Assembly (NCBI GenBank): GCA_965242485.1
Contig: CBDESM010000003.1
Location: forward strand, 744,001-808,000
Origin: CBDESM01 sp965242485
GTDB taxonomy: Bacteria > Chloroflexota > Dehalococcoidia > Bin125
DNA: 64,000 bases
Direction: 5' to 3'
Shown here: positions 9,665 to 18,480 of the stretch, piece after piece
Position numbering within the stretch: position 1 is the first letter of the stretch
Layout of the letters: each line of letters begins with the position of its first letter
Program-made: the position numbers and the translations under genes
Notes under the pieces: generated by a model
Seen by the model: the letters and a program-made list of their open reading frames with translations, nothing else
Databases searched by the model: none
Told to the model about the DNA's origin: nothing

Positions 9665-10138
9665 ATGAGCGACGACGAGAGCCTGATCACGCCCGCGATG
9701 GAAGCCGCCATCGGCGCCGAAGGCGAAGCGGTGACCGCCACCGTCGAAGCCGCCGCCCTGCAGCAGCTGATGGAAGCGCTGGAAGAGGACGACCAAGCCC
9801 TGCTCGACGCCGCGGGCGCGGGCGACTCCTCCGTGGACATGCCGACCTACGCCCTCCTCACCATGTCGCGGCGCCAAGAGCAGATGTCCGTGCCCGACGC
9901 GCCGACCCGCGCCCTGATGGCCTCCGAGGCTTGGACCGTCTCCAACCCGATCCGCATCGGCGACGAACTGCGCATCCAGCCCCGCATCGCCGAAATCCAA
10001 GAGCGGATCGGCGGCCGCGTCGGCCACTCGCTCTTCGTCCACCACGAATGGGTCTATTCCAACGCCGCCACGGGCGAAGAACTGGCCCGCGTGCGCCGCA
10101 CCATCGCGCACTTCAAAGAACAGCACACCGGGGAGTGA
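9665..10138 (+). CDS. MaoC-like / FAS1-like dehydratase-domain protein
   Basis: 157 aa. The C-terminal half (ASEAWTVSNPIRIGDELRIQPRIAEIQERIGGRVGHS, then FVHHEWVYSNAATGEELARVRRTIAHF) matches the hot-dog fold of the MaoC-dehydratase N-terminal (FAS1-like) family, which pairs with a second hot-dog protein to hydrate enoyl thioesters. The N-terminal 50 residues are acidic and helical. The ATG of the next MaoC gene starts 2 bp after this stop, so the pair probably forms a heteromeric hydratase. The substrate is unknown. Confidence 0.8.
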   Translation: MSDDESLITPAMEAAIGAEGEAVTATVEAAALQQLMEALEEDDQALLDAAGAGDSSVDMPTYALLTMSRRQEQMSVPDAPTRALMASEAWTVSNPIRIGDELRIQPRIAEIQERIGGRVGHSLFVHHEWVYSNAATGEELARVRRTIAHFKEQHTGE

Positions 10139-10140
10139 CC

Positions 10141-10569
10141 ATGCCGCTGAGCTACGACGACATCGAGGAGGGCGCGGAACTCCCCGTCCACCGCCGCACG
10201 CCGACCACCGAGCAGGTGATGGCCTTCATCGGCTCGCAAGGCGGCGCGATGCGCGCCGGCGGCAACCAGTTCCTCGACGCCGAATACGCCAAGGGCATGG
10301 GCCTGCCCGGCCCGATCATCCCCGGCAACATGAAGCACGGCTTCCTCGACCAGTACCTGCGCGGCCTCTTCCGCGGCGAAGGCTCCATCGCGCGCCTCCA
10401 AATGGCCATGCGCCGGCCCGACCTCCACAACGTCGAAATGACCATCGGCGGCATCGTCACCAAGAAGGAAGACGCCGACGGCAAGCGCACCGCGGAGCTC
10501 GAGCTCTTCATCGACAACCCGGAGGGCGAGCGGTCGGTGCGCGGGGCGGCGACGGTGGCGTTCGACTGA
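10141..10569 (+). CDS. MaoC-family dehydratase partner subunit
   Basis: 142 aa, tightly coupled to the preceding hot-dog gene. The segment FLDAEYAKGMGLPGPIIPGNMKHGFLDQYLR aligns with the hydratase-2 signature, in which an Asp/His dyad precedes GFPGPIAHG. Here the His positions are replaced (IIPGN instead of I-HG; no NPxHxD). The C-terminus (SVRGAATVAFD) matches the last strand of the hot-dog. Together the two short proteins look like the split N- and C-halves seen in Chloroflexota and Actinomycetota. Loss of the canonical His suggests an altered reaction or a structural role; this is inference. Confidence 0.8.
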   Translation: MPLSYDDIEEGAELPVHRRTPTTEQVMAFIGSQGGAMRAGGNQFLDAEYAKGMGLPGPIIPGNMKHGFLDQYLRGLFRGEGSIARLQMAMRRPDLHNVEMTIGGIVTKKEDADGKRTAELELFIDNPEGERSVRGAATVAFD

Positions 10570-10626
10570 TCCGCGCGGTCGGCGCTCCCTATACTCCGGG
10601 CGAACCCGCAAGACAGGGAGGCCGCC

Positions 10627-11019
10627 ATGATCGACACCGCCGACCGGCTCGAAATTCTCGAACTCGCCGCGCGCTACAACCACGCCATCGACTTCGGCGA
10701 CGGCGCCGCTTGGGCCGACACCTTCACCGAAGACGGCGTGTTCAAGGGCGGCGGGCCCGGCCCGGTCCAAGGCCGCGAAGCGCTCGCCGCGTTCGTCGGC
10801 GGCTTCGCGCAGAACATGGCCGGCGCGCGCCACTGGACCAACAACCACGTGATCGACGGCGACGGCGACAACGCCACCCACACCTGCTACCTCAACCTGA
10901 TCCAGTCCAAGGACGGCGCCAAGAGCATCGTCACCGCCCGCTACCAGGATGAGCTGGTCAAGGTCGACGGCGCTTGGAAGTTCGCCAACCGCACCGTCGT
11001 GCCGGACGCGGCCGGCTGA
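10627..11019 (+). CDS. SnoaL-like / nuclear-transport-factor-2-family protein
   Basis: 130 aa; RBS AGGGAGG 4 bp before ATG. The cone-shaped alpha+beta fold is recognisable: LEILELAARYNHAIDFGDGAAWADTFTEDGVF at 8-41, then GREALAAFV, HWTNNHVIDGDGDNA and a terminal WKFANRTVV strand. It matches the SnoaL_4-type family (limonene-hydrolase/ring-hydroxylating-like NTF2 folds). Members are enzymes or small-molecule binders; the substrate is not readable here. The gene is followed by a strong hairpin at 11042-11077. Confidence 0.8.
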   Translation: MIDTADRLEILELAARYNHAIDFGDGAAWADTFTEDGVFKGGGPGPVQGREALAAFVGGFAQNMAGARHWTNNHVIDGDGDNATHTCYLNLIQSKDGAKSIVTARYQDELVKVDGAWKFANRTVVPDAAG

Positions 11020-11041
11020 TCCGAATCTGGCCCGAATGCGC

Positions 11042-11077
11042 AACGGGGCGCCCCCCTCCGCGAGGGAACGCCCCGTT
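11042..11077. terminator. Nested hairpin between convergent genes, probable bidirectional terminator
   Basis: AACGGGGCG at 11042-11050 pairs perfectly with CGCCCCGTT at 11069-11077. Inside, CCCTC-CGC-GAGGG forms a second stem, so nearly the whole 36 bases fold on themselves. It lies between the + strand SnoaL-like gene (stop 11019) and the - strand LysM gene (stop 11105). No T-run follows on either strand. Confidence 0.7.
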
Positions 11078-11104
11078 CGGATGCGCGCCGGGTCGGCTTC
11101 CCGG

Positions 11105-12397
11105 CTACTCCAGCAGCAGCAGGTCGTCCTCTTCCTCTTCCTCGTCCTCGAGGAACATCAGGTCGTCCCCTTCGGCGACCGCCGCCGGCGCATCCTCCTC
11201 GAACATCAGCTCATCGTCGGCGGGCGCCGTCGCGGCTGCCGACGGCTGGGCCGAAGCGACCGGCTCTTCGGCGGCGGGGGGAAGGCTGAGCAGATCGTCG
11301 CTCGTCTCCGCCGCCGCGGGCGGCAGCGTGACCGCCGGAGCCGGCGTTTCAGTCGTCTCGACCGCCGCCGCGGGTTCCGCCGCGATGGCCGAGCTGGCGA
11401 CCGGAGCCGTCGCCGCTTCCGGTTCGGGCGCCGTCCACTCCGGAACGGTGACCGACGAGACCTCGGCCGAGTAGCCGATCGGGACGGTGAGGATGTCGCC
11501 GGGGTAGATCTCGTGCGGGTTGGAGATGTGGCTGAGCACCATGATCGCCTCGATCGAAGTGCCGAACTCGCTGGCGATGCCCTGCAGCGTGTTGCCGTAG
11601 ACGATCTCGACCTGGGTGATGTTGGGCCACTGCGAAAGCGGCGTGCCGGGGGCGGCGGCCGCCTCGGTCGTGGTGTTGGCGCGCCAAGCCGTGGCGGCCT
11701 CGCCGGACTCCGCGCCCGTGTTGGCGAGGTCGAGCGTGAAGCCGATCGGAATGGTCAGGCGGTAGCCGATCTCCAGCGTCTGCGCGGTGATCGCGTTGAG
11801 CATCTCGATCGCCTCGACGGAGGTGCCGTACTGCAGCGCGTAGCCCCAGAGCGTGTCGCCCTCCTGGACTTCGACCACGGTCGTGTTCTGCCAAGAGGCG
11901 AGCTGCTCGGCCGGCGTCAGGATCGGCGCGGGCTCCGGCGGCGCGGCCGTCTCCGCCGCCGCGGGCTGCGCGGCCGCGCGTTCGGCCGCCTCCCGCGCCG
12001 CGTCGGCCGCCGGCGCGGCGGCGCTCTCGGCGTCGGCTGCGGGCGCGGCCGCCCGCACCTGCTCCGGGCGCTGGGCGTTGGGCAGCGTCACGCTCGGCTG
12101 GGCGGTCGTCGCGACCGGCTCGACCGCGGCGGTCTCGGCCGGAACCGCCGGCGAGGAGCCGCCGGCGAAGATCGCGACCAGCGCGGCCGCGGCGCCCGCG
12201 GGGATGATCACGGCCGCGCCGATGATCAGCCAGGCCCGCCGGCGCTTCGCGCGACCGGAGTCGCCGCCGTCGAGCGGGGCCTCGACGAACGCGGGCGGCG
12301 GCGGGGGGGCTTCGGACGACGGTTCCATCTCCGGGACCTCGAATGCGCCTGACGTGCTCGCGGGCGGCAGACGCTGGGCGTCAGCTTGCTGAGACAT
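11105..12397 (-). CDS. Membrane-anchored LysM protein with acidic C-terminal tail
   Basis: 430 aa, started at ATG 12397 (MSQQADAQ) because GGAGAG lies 9 bp upstream; an upstream extension to 12448 lacks support. A proline-rich cytoplasmic N-terminus and a basic RAKRRRAW precede one membrane segment (about 54-80). An Ala/Pro-rich spacer follows, then two LysM domains of the form VEVQEGDTLWGYALQYGTS and VEIVYGNTLQGIASEFGTS (about 225-345). The last 40 residues are extremely acidic with recurring DD-L-L/M-x-L/E units (DDELMFEEDAP, DDLMFLEDE, DDLLLLE). LysM binds peptidoglycan GlcNAc chains, so this is likely a wall-bound membrane anchor. It is divergent from the LysM-M23 gene across a 282-bp promoter region. 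Confidence 0.8.
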   Translation of the reverse strand: MSQQADAQRLPPASTSGAFEVPEMEPSSEAPPPPPAFVEAPLDGGDSGRAKRRRAWLIIGAAVIIPAGAAAALVAIFAGGSSPAVPAETAAVEPVATTAQPSVTLPNAQRPEQVRAAAPAADAESAAAPAADAAREAAERAAAQPAAAETAAPPEPAPILTPAEQLASWQNTTVVEVQEGDTLWGYALQYGTSVEAIEMLNAITAQTLEIGYRLTIPIGFTLDLANTGAESGEAATAWRANTTTEAAAAPGTPLSQWPNITQVEIVYGNTLQGIASEFGTSIEAIMVLSHISNPHEIYPGDILTVPIGYSAEVSSVTVPEWTAPEPEAATAPVASSAIAAEPAAAVETTETPAPAVTLPPAAAETSDDLLSLPPAAEEPVASAQPSAAATAPADDELMFEEDAPAAVAEGDDLMFLEDEEEEEDDLLLLE

Positions 12398-12679
12398 CGC
12401 GTCTCTCCACCGAAGGACCCCGGCCGCCAAGCCGAGAGGCGCTCGCACGGCGCGCGGCCGTTATGCAAACGCTCTCCGCGTTTCACTGTAGACGGTTGCG
12501 CGGAATATGCCATAGCCCCTCCTTCCCCGAGCCCGCAGGCGGCGGCGTTGCCCGATCAGGCGGGTAGTCGCTAGAGTGCGGCGAGGTGGCCGGGCGCGGC
12601 GCGCAGTGATTATGGCGAGCCGGTTCTGCGCCGCGCCCGACGCGGCCCTCCCCTGCTGCGGATTGAGACGCGATTCCGC

Positions 12680-14765
12680 ATGAGCATCCCACCGCGGCGC
12701 ATCCGGGCGGCCGCCGCCCTTCTGGCAGCGGCCGCCCTCGCCGTTTCCGCGATCGCCCCAGCCGCCGCCGACACCTACGTCGTCCGGCAGGGCGACACCC
12801 TCTCCGAGATCGCCGACGATCTCGGCATCGACTACGCCGACCTGCTCGCCGCGAACCCCGGACTCTCGCCCAACTCGATCCAGCCCGGCCAGCAGCTCCG
12901 CCTCCCGTCCGCCGCCGCGGCGGCGAGCAGCTCGCGCTACGAAGTCCGGTCCGGCGACACGCTGACCGCCATCGCCGAGCGCTTCGGCGCCACCGTCGAC
13001 CGCCTGCTCGAACTGAACCCCGCGATTGACCGCGACGACCTCCAGATCGGCCAAACCCTGACGGTCAGCGGCGCAGTCGCGCGCCCGGCCTCCACTGCAA
13101 CCGGCTCTTCCCCCGCGCCCGCCTCTTCCTCGGCGCCGGTCCAAGTCTTCCGCTACACCGTCCAGCCCGGCGACACCGCGACGGACATCGCCGTCGAATT
13201 CGACACCACGCTCAGCGCGATCGGCGCCCAGAACCCGAGCCTGAACTTGGACGTGCTGAGCGTCGGCCAGGCAATTCGCGTGCCCCGGCCGGCGCAAGGC
13301 GTGACCGTGCGGATCGGCGACACCCTCTTCGGCATCGGCCTGCGCTACGGAATCGATCTCGATTCGATGATCGAGCTCAACCGCCACCTCAATGTCGACT
13401 CGCTCCAGCCGGGCGACACCGTCTACATCCCCCACTCCGCGTCGGCCCCGGCGTTCGCCACTCCGGCGGCCGCAACGCCGCCTCCGGCCGCCGCGACGCC
13501 GCGGACGCACGTCGTAGCGCAGGGCGAGACCCTGTCGGGGATCGCCGAGCGCTACGAACTGGACTTGGCGCAGCTGCGCGCGGCCAACCCGCAGCTGTCC
13601 GGCGACTTGATCAACCCGGGCGACTCGCTGTCGCTGCCGACCGCCGGCTCGCGCTCATCGGGCAGCGCGGTCGCCGTCGCCGCCGTGCCGCCCCGCGTCT
13701 ACATCGTCCAAGCGGGCGACAACCTGGGCGCGATCGCGGCCGAAAACGGAATCTCGCTGGACGCGCTGCGGGCGATGAACCCCCAGCTGAGCGGCGACTT
13801 CATCGACGTCGGCGACCGGATCGTGGTCAACGCCGGCACGGCCGCGGTGAACCCCGACGTGCCGGTGACCGTGCCCGTGCACGTCGTCGCGAGCGGCGAC
13901 ACCCTCTTCAGCATCGGCGCGCGCTACGGGCTCACCGTCGGCCAGCTGCGCGCGCTGAACCCCTTGGATCCGCAACGACCTGCTCGTGATCGGGTCCGAC
14001 GTCAGGCTCTCGCTCTCGGCCAACGGCGGCCCGTCGGAAACCGCGGCCTACGCCGTGACCGGCGGAATCGCGCGGCGCCGTGCGCCCTCGTCCGACCTCG
14101 TCCAGTACGTCGCCGCCGAGCTGGGAACCTTGCCCCAAACGCTGCTGGACAACAACCCCCGGCTCGCTCCCGACCAGTGGATCCCGGAGGGGACGGAGCT
14201 GCTGGTGCCCGACCGGCCGGGCAAGCTGATCGCCGTCGAGGCCGGCGACACGCTCTACGGGCTGGCGCAGGAGTACGGCGTCGATGCCGACAACCTGCGC
14301 CACGCCGACGGGGCCCGCTTGGCCGGCAGCGTGATCGTGCCGGGCCAGCAGCTGATCGTGCCGATCCCGATGCCCGTCTTCGGCTGGCCGATCGACTCCG
14401 GCGAAATCTCCGACGGCTTCGGCCTCTGCCGCACTTGGGACTGTTCCTGGCGCCACCGCGGCCTCGACGTCGCCGATACGCACGGCACGCCGGTCCTCGC
14501 CGCGGCCGACGGCGTGGTCACCTTCACCGGCGGCAACCCCGGCACCGGGCTCGGCTACTACGTCGAAATCCAGCACGAGCACGACTTCCGCACCGTCCTC
14601 GCCCATCTCTCCAGCTGGAGCGTGAAGATCGGCCAGACCGTGCGCCGCGGCCAAATCGTGGGCTCGCTCGGCAACACCGGCAACAGCACCGGCCCGCACC
14701 TCCACTTCGAGGTGCGGCACGGCGACTGGTACGTCGACCCGGCGATCCTGCTGCCGCAGCGCTAA
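12680..14765 (+). CDS. Secreted multi-LysM M23 peptidase, frameshifted near 13965
   Basis: The reading frame starts at ATG 12680 with a signal peptide (residues 1-30, cleavage near APAAADT) and seven LysM modules, each beginning Y/H-V-x-GDTL. At about 13964-13968 the frame must change to continue LysM 7: deleting one G in TTGGATCC gives a seamless LNPLIRNDLLVIG, matching module 6 residue for residue. The second frame (13986-14765) then carries a degenerate module, LysM 9, and a C-terminal M23 endopeptidase with HRGLDVAD, LAHLSSWSVKIGQ and GPHLHFEV, all zinc and catalytic residues present. The expected product is about 694 aa, a peptidoglycan DD-endopeptidase like NlpD/EnvC-type wall remodelers. 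Either a base-call error or a true inactivating mutation; no slippery sequence is obvious. The stop overlaps the convergent gene's stop. Confidence 0.8.
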
Positions 14766-15106
14766 GCCGCGAGCGAGCGGACGGAGCGGAGCAGCCCCCG
14801 CAGCCGTTCAACTTCCGGCCGCCCGTAGACGGCTTCCGAACAGCTCCGGTAATCATCCCGCTCCCGCCACGGCGCGGCGCCCTCGATCAGCTCGTCCAAC
14901 CGCAGCCCCGCCGCCGCCAGCGCCCAAGCCGCGCCGCCCGCATCCCCGCGCCGCTCCAGCGTCTCGGCAGCCCGCCGCGCCGGCTCGGCGATGCGCGAAA
15001 TCCGCGGCAGCAGCGCCGCGCCCGCCTCGGGCAGCCGCGCGTCCAAATGCGAGCCGGCGAGCGATTGGAACGCCTCCAGCGCGTCCGCGCGCCGCCTCCG
15101 GATCAA
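14762..15106 (-). CDS. C-terminal helical part of the nucleotidyltransferase-like gene (separate frame)
   Basis: 114 aa if translated from the TTG at 15106-15104, which overlaps the upstream stop as TTGA. The sequence is helical (ADALEAFQSLAGSHLDARL, WALAAAGLRLDELIE) and ends VERLRGLLRSVRSLAA. It continues naturally from the upstream nucleotidyltransferase-like frame, whose relatives I recall as about 280-320 aa. I therefore think it is the C-terminal half of the same protein, displaced by a one-base indel near 15105. A coupled second gene is the alternative. Confidence 0.5.
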   Translation of the reverse strand: MIRRRRADALEAFQSLAGSHLDARLPEAGAALLPRISRIAEPARRAAETLERRGDAGGAAWALAAAGLRLDELIEGAAPWRERDDYRSCSEAVYGRPEVERLRGLLRSVRSLAA

Positions 15107-15720
15107 CCTAAATCGAGCCCCGAGGCCGACGCGAACGCCGCGGCCAGCTCCGGCTGCTTCAGCACGCGCGCCTGCCCGCGGATCCGCCGCGGCAGCCGGA
15201 GTTCGTCCAGCGGCTCGCCCGCAAGCGCCGCCAGCGCCGCGCCGCAATGCAGCGCCGCCTCGATCGCATGGAACGGCAGCCCCGACCCCGCGTAATCGTC
15301 AAGCGCCACCCGCGCCCCCTGAACCGCCCGCTCGAACCGCGCCTCCCGCCCCTCGGCCGAGTAATGGCGGTCGCGGATCAGCAGCAGCGCCTCCCGCAAT
15401 CCCGGCTCCGTGATCCGCACCAACTCGAGATTCGCCAGCAGCCCGTCGAGCGGCCCCTCCCCGGGCCGTCCCTCCCCGGCCGCCAGCAGCCCGATCGGAA
15501 TGCGATCGACCGCCGCCGCCACGCCCTCCTCCTCGCGCAGCGCCCCCCACTCGATCGGCCCCTCCTCCGCGCTGCGGAACAGCACCACTTGCAGCACCGA
15601 AGCCTGCCAGACCCGGCCGGCCGCATCGTCCCCGCCCACGGCGATCCCGCGGATCGAGTCGTCGCCCCCCCGCGCGCGTTCGGCGATCCGCCGCGCCAGC
15701 TCCAGCCGCGTCTCGTCCAT
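15103..15720 (-). CDS. Nucleotidyltransferase-superfamily-like protein, catalytic acids missing
   Basis: 205 aa from ATG 15720, 7 bp after the nadE stop (15728), so in the nadE operon. The N-terminus (LELARRIAERARGGDDSIRGIAVGGDD) looks like the start of a polymerase-beta-type nucleotidyltransferase, where GG/GS is followed by S-D-x-D. Here the position reads ASVLQVVLF, without the Asp pair. A helical region follows (FHAIEAALHCGAALAALAGEPLDELRLPRRI). I infer a pseudo-nucleotidyltransferase or highly divergent member. Its C-terminal half is in another frame (14762-15106). Confidence 0.5.
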   Translation of the reverse strand: MDETRLELARRIAERARGGDDSIRGIAVGGDDAAGRVWQASVLQVVLFRSAEEGPIEWGALREEEGVAAAVDRIPIGLLAAGEGRPGEGPLDGLLANLELVRITEPGLREALLLIRDRHYSAEGREARFERAVQGARVALDDYAGSGLPFHAIEAALHCGAALAALAGEPLDELRLPRRIRGQARVLKQPELAAAFASASGLDLG

Positions 15721-15727
15721 CGGACGC

Positions 15728-17443
15728 TCAGAAGCCGCGGTAGCGGTTGGCGATCGGGAAGCGCCGATCCTTGCCGAAGGCGCGCGGCGTGATCCGCAGC
15801 CCGGGCGCCGCCTGCCGCCGCTTGTACTCCGCACCCGTCACCAGCGACATCACCCGCTTCACGTCCGCCTCGGGAAAGCCCATCCCCGCGATCTCCGGCA
15901 GCGAGCGATCCTCCTCGACGAACGCTTGCAGGATCGGGTCCAAGCGTTCGTAAGGCATCAGCGATTCCTCGTCCAGCTGATCCGGCCGCAGCTCCGCCGA
16001 CGGCGGCTTCTCGATCACCGAGACCGGGATCACCTCCCGCCCCGCCCGCTCGTTCGCGTAGCGCGAAAGCTCGTAGACCATCAGCTTCGGCACGTCCTGA
16101 ATCACCGCCAGCCCGCCGCTCATGTCCCCGTACAGCGTCGCGTAGCCCGTCGCCGATTCCGATTTGTTCGACGTGGTCAGCACCAGCGCCCCCAGCTTGT
16201 TGCTCAGCGCCATGATCAGCACCCCGCGCACGCGGGCCTGCAAATTCTCCTCCGTCACGTCGGGCGGAAGCCCCTCGAACATCGGCGCGAGCGTGTCCAA
16301 ATGCGCCTGCACCGCGTTCTCGATCGGCAGGATGTCGAGCCGGATGCCGAGGTTGCCGGCCAGCGCCTCCGCATCGGCCACGCTGCCTTCCGACGAATAC
16401 CGCGACGGCATCGAAATTCCCCGCACCCGCTCCGCCCCCAGCGCCTCGACCGCGATCACCGCCGTCAAGGTCGAGTCGATCCCGCCCGAAAGCGCGATCA
16501 CGACATCCGAGAAGCCGGTCTTGCGCACGTAGTCCCGCGTGCCCAGCACCAGCGCTTCGTACACCTCCGCCAAATCGTCCTTCGCCGGCGCGATCCGCGC
16601 GGGAACGGCCTCGCGCGGCTCCGTCGCGGGTACGGAAACCTCGACCAGCTCCGCTTCAACGGGGTCGATCCGCCGCAACCTCGGGTCGTGCAGCCGCGCC
16701 TGGCGCACCGCCTCGATGTCGAGATCGACGGCGAGCAGTTCTTCCGAGAACGAATCCGCCCGCGCAATCAGCGCCCCGTCCGGCCCGAACGCGCAGCTGG
16801 CCCCGTCGAAGACCAGCGCATCCTGCCCGCCGACGAGATTGCAGTACGCGGTCAGCGCCAAATTGTCGGCCGCCCGCGCCGCCAGCATGTGCTCGCGGAA
16901 GCGCGACTTCCCCGCGTGGAACGGCGACCCGTTGATGTTCACGATCAGCTCGGCCCCGGCTAGGCACTGGTCCTGCATCGGCCCGGACGAGTACCAGATG
17001 TCCTCGCAGATCGTCACCCCCACCCGCGCCCCCGCGATCTCGAACAGCTGCACCCCGCTGCCGGGACGGAAGCTGCGCGCCTCGTCGAAGACGCCGTAGT
17101 TCGGCAGGAACCGCTTGTGGTAGACCCCGTGCAGCACCCCGTCGCGCAGCACCGCGGCCGCATTGTGGATGTCGAGCCGGTAATCCGCGAAGCCCACGAC
17201 CGCGGCCACGCCGAGCCCCGCCGTCGCCCGGCGGATTCCGTCCAGCGCCTCGATGTTGTCGCGCACGAAACTGCGCCGCAGCACCAGATCTTCCGGCGGG
17301 TAGCCGGTCACCGCCAGCTCGGGCAGGGCGACCAGGTCCGCGCCCAGCTCTTCCGCCTCGCGGATGGCCCGGATGATCCGCTCGGCGTTGCCCTCGAGGT
17401 CGCCGACGGCGGCGTTGATTTGCGCGAGGCAGATGCGGAACAC
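15728..17443 (-). CDS. nadE: Glutamine-dependent NAD+ synthetase
   Basis: 571 aa from GTG 17443. It makes NAD from deamido-NAD, ATP and glutamine. The N-terminal carbon-nitrogen hydrolase domain has its Glu-Lys-Cys triad: ALPELAVTGYPPEDL (around 40-53), VYHKRFLPNYGVFDE (around 108-122) and VTICEDIWY (around 144-152). The C-terminal synthetase domain has the ATP-PPi loop ALSGGIDSTLTAV (around 313-325), SSEGSVADAEALA and the late PPSAELRPDQLDEESLMPY. It ends FPIANRYRGF, typical of the family. The Shine-Dalgarno GAGGGG is 8-12 bp upstream. The nucleotidyltransferase-like gene follows in the same operon. Confidence 0.95.
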   Translation of the reverse strand: MFRICLAQINAAVGDLEGNAERIIRAIREAEELGADLVALPELAVTGYPPEDLVLRRSFVRDNIEALDGIRRATAGLGVAAVVGFADYRLDIHNAAAVLRDGVLHGVYHKRFLPNYGVFDEARSFRPGSGVQLFEIAGARVGVTICEDIWYSSGPMQDQCLAGAELIVNINGSPFHAGKSRFREHMLAARAADNLALTAYCNLVGGQDALVFDGASCAFGPDGALIARADSFSEELLAVDLDIEAVRQARLHDPRLRRIDPVEAELVEVSVPATEPREAVPARIAPAKDDLAEVYEALVLGTRDYVRKTGFSDVVIALSGGIDSTLTAVIAVEALGAERVRGISMPSRYSSEGSVADAEALAGNLGIRLDILPIENAVQAHLDTLAPMFEGLPPDVTEENLQARVRGVLIMALSNKLGALVLTTSNKSESATGYATLYGDMSGGLAVIQDVPKLMVYELSRYANERAGREVIPVSVIEKPPSAELRPDQLDEESLMPYERLDPILQAFVEEDRSLPEIAGMGFPEADVKRVMSLVTGAEYKRRQAAPGLRITPRAFGKDRRFPIANRYRGF

Positions 17444-17523
17444 TTGGGCGGCCCCTCTTCGGCGGGCGCGTCAATCGCTGGATGCGCAGGGTACCGCAGC
17501 GGCTGCGGGCATAAACTCGGCGG

Positions 17524-18480
17524 GTGCACGCGCCAGACGCGGTTCCGCCGGCGGCCCTCAGCGGCGCCTCGTTCGCGTGGCCCGGCGGCCGCGGCGTCGC
17601 CGCGATCGACTTGCAAGTGGCCGCCGGCGAAGCCGTCGCCCTGATCGGCCCCAACGGCGCCGGCAAATCGACCATCCTCCGCCTCGCCTCCGGCGAGATC
17701 CAGCCCGACTCCGGTGCAGCGCTCCTCTTCGGCAACCCGCCCGATGCCGACGCCCGACGGCGCACCGGCGTCGTCTTCCAAGAAACGGCAGTCGATGACC
17801 TGATGGGCGCGCGCGAGCTGCTCGATCTGTTCGCTGTCGTGCAGGGCGTCCCGCGGGAAGTCCGCGCCGAACGGGTCGCGGGAGCGCTGGACGCCGCCGG
17901 CCTGCCGGAGCGGGGGAACGACCGCTGCGGCGCGCTCTCCGGCGGCCTGCGCCGCCGCTTGGACTTGCAGCGCGCCCTGCTGCACCAGCCCGATCTGATC
18001 GTGCTCGACGAACCCTCCCTGGGCCTCGACCTCGACTCCTCCCGCGCCATCCGCGAACGCCTGCGCGCCGCCCGCGACGACGGCGCAGCCATCCTGCTCG
18101 CCACCAACGACGTCGAGGAAGCCGAAGCCCTGGCCGACCGCGTCGGCTTCATCCTCGACGGGGCGATGCTCGCGCTCGACGCGCCCCAAGCGCTGACCAG
18201 CGACCTGCGCCGCGAATCCGTCATGCTCGAATGGATCGGAACCGGCGGTGCCGAGCTCGCCGACGCCGCCGAAGAAATGGCGGCTTGGGACGGTGTCGGA
18301 GCCGTCCGCATCGCCGACGGCGAACTGCACGCGACGGTCGATTCCGCCTCCGCCTTCCTCGCCGACGCGTTCGAGCGCTGCGGCGGCTCCATCAGCGGCG
18401 TCCGCATCCGCCCTTCCAGCCTCGCCGACGCCTGGTTCCACTTGGCCGGCTCGCCGCTGGAGCGGGAGCGGGCCGAATGA
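17524..18480 (+). CDS. ABC transporter ATP-binding protein (ABC-2 type exporter)
   Basis: 318 aa from GTG 17524. The nucleotide-binding domain is complete: Walker A GPNGAGKST (around 40-48), Q-loop VVFQETAVDDL, signature LSGGLRRRLDLQ and Walker B LIVLDEPSLGLD, with LLATNDVEEAEALADR. About 100 extra C-terminal residues follow, as in DrrA/CcmA-type ATPases that pair with an ABC-2 permease. The downstream permease begins inside this stop (ATGA). The exported substrate is unknown; drug, lipid or haem-type export are all possible. Confidence 0.9.
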   Translation: MHAPDAVPPAALSGASFAWPGGRGVAAIDLQVAAGEAVALIGPNGAGKSTILRLASGEIQPDSGAALLFGNPPDADARRRTGVVFQETAVDDLMGARELLDLFAVVQGVPREVRAERVAGALDAAGLPERGNDRCGALSGGLRRRLDLQRALLHQPDLIVLDEPSLGLDLDSSRAIRERLRAARDDGAAILLATNDVEEAEALADRVGFILDGAMLALDAPQALTSDLRRESVMLEWIGTGGAELADAAEEMAAWDGVGAVRIADGELHATVDSASAFLADAFERCGGSISGVRIRPSSLADAWFHLAGSPLERERAE

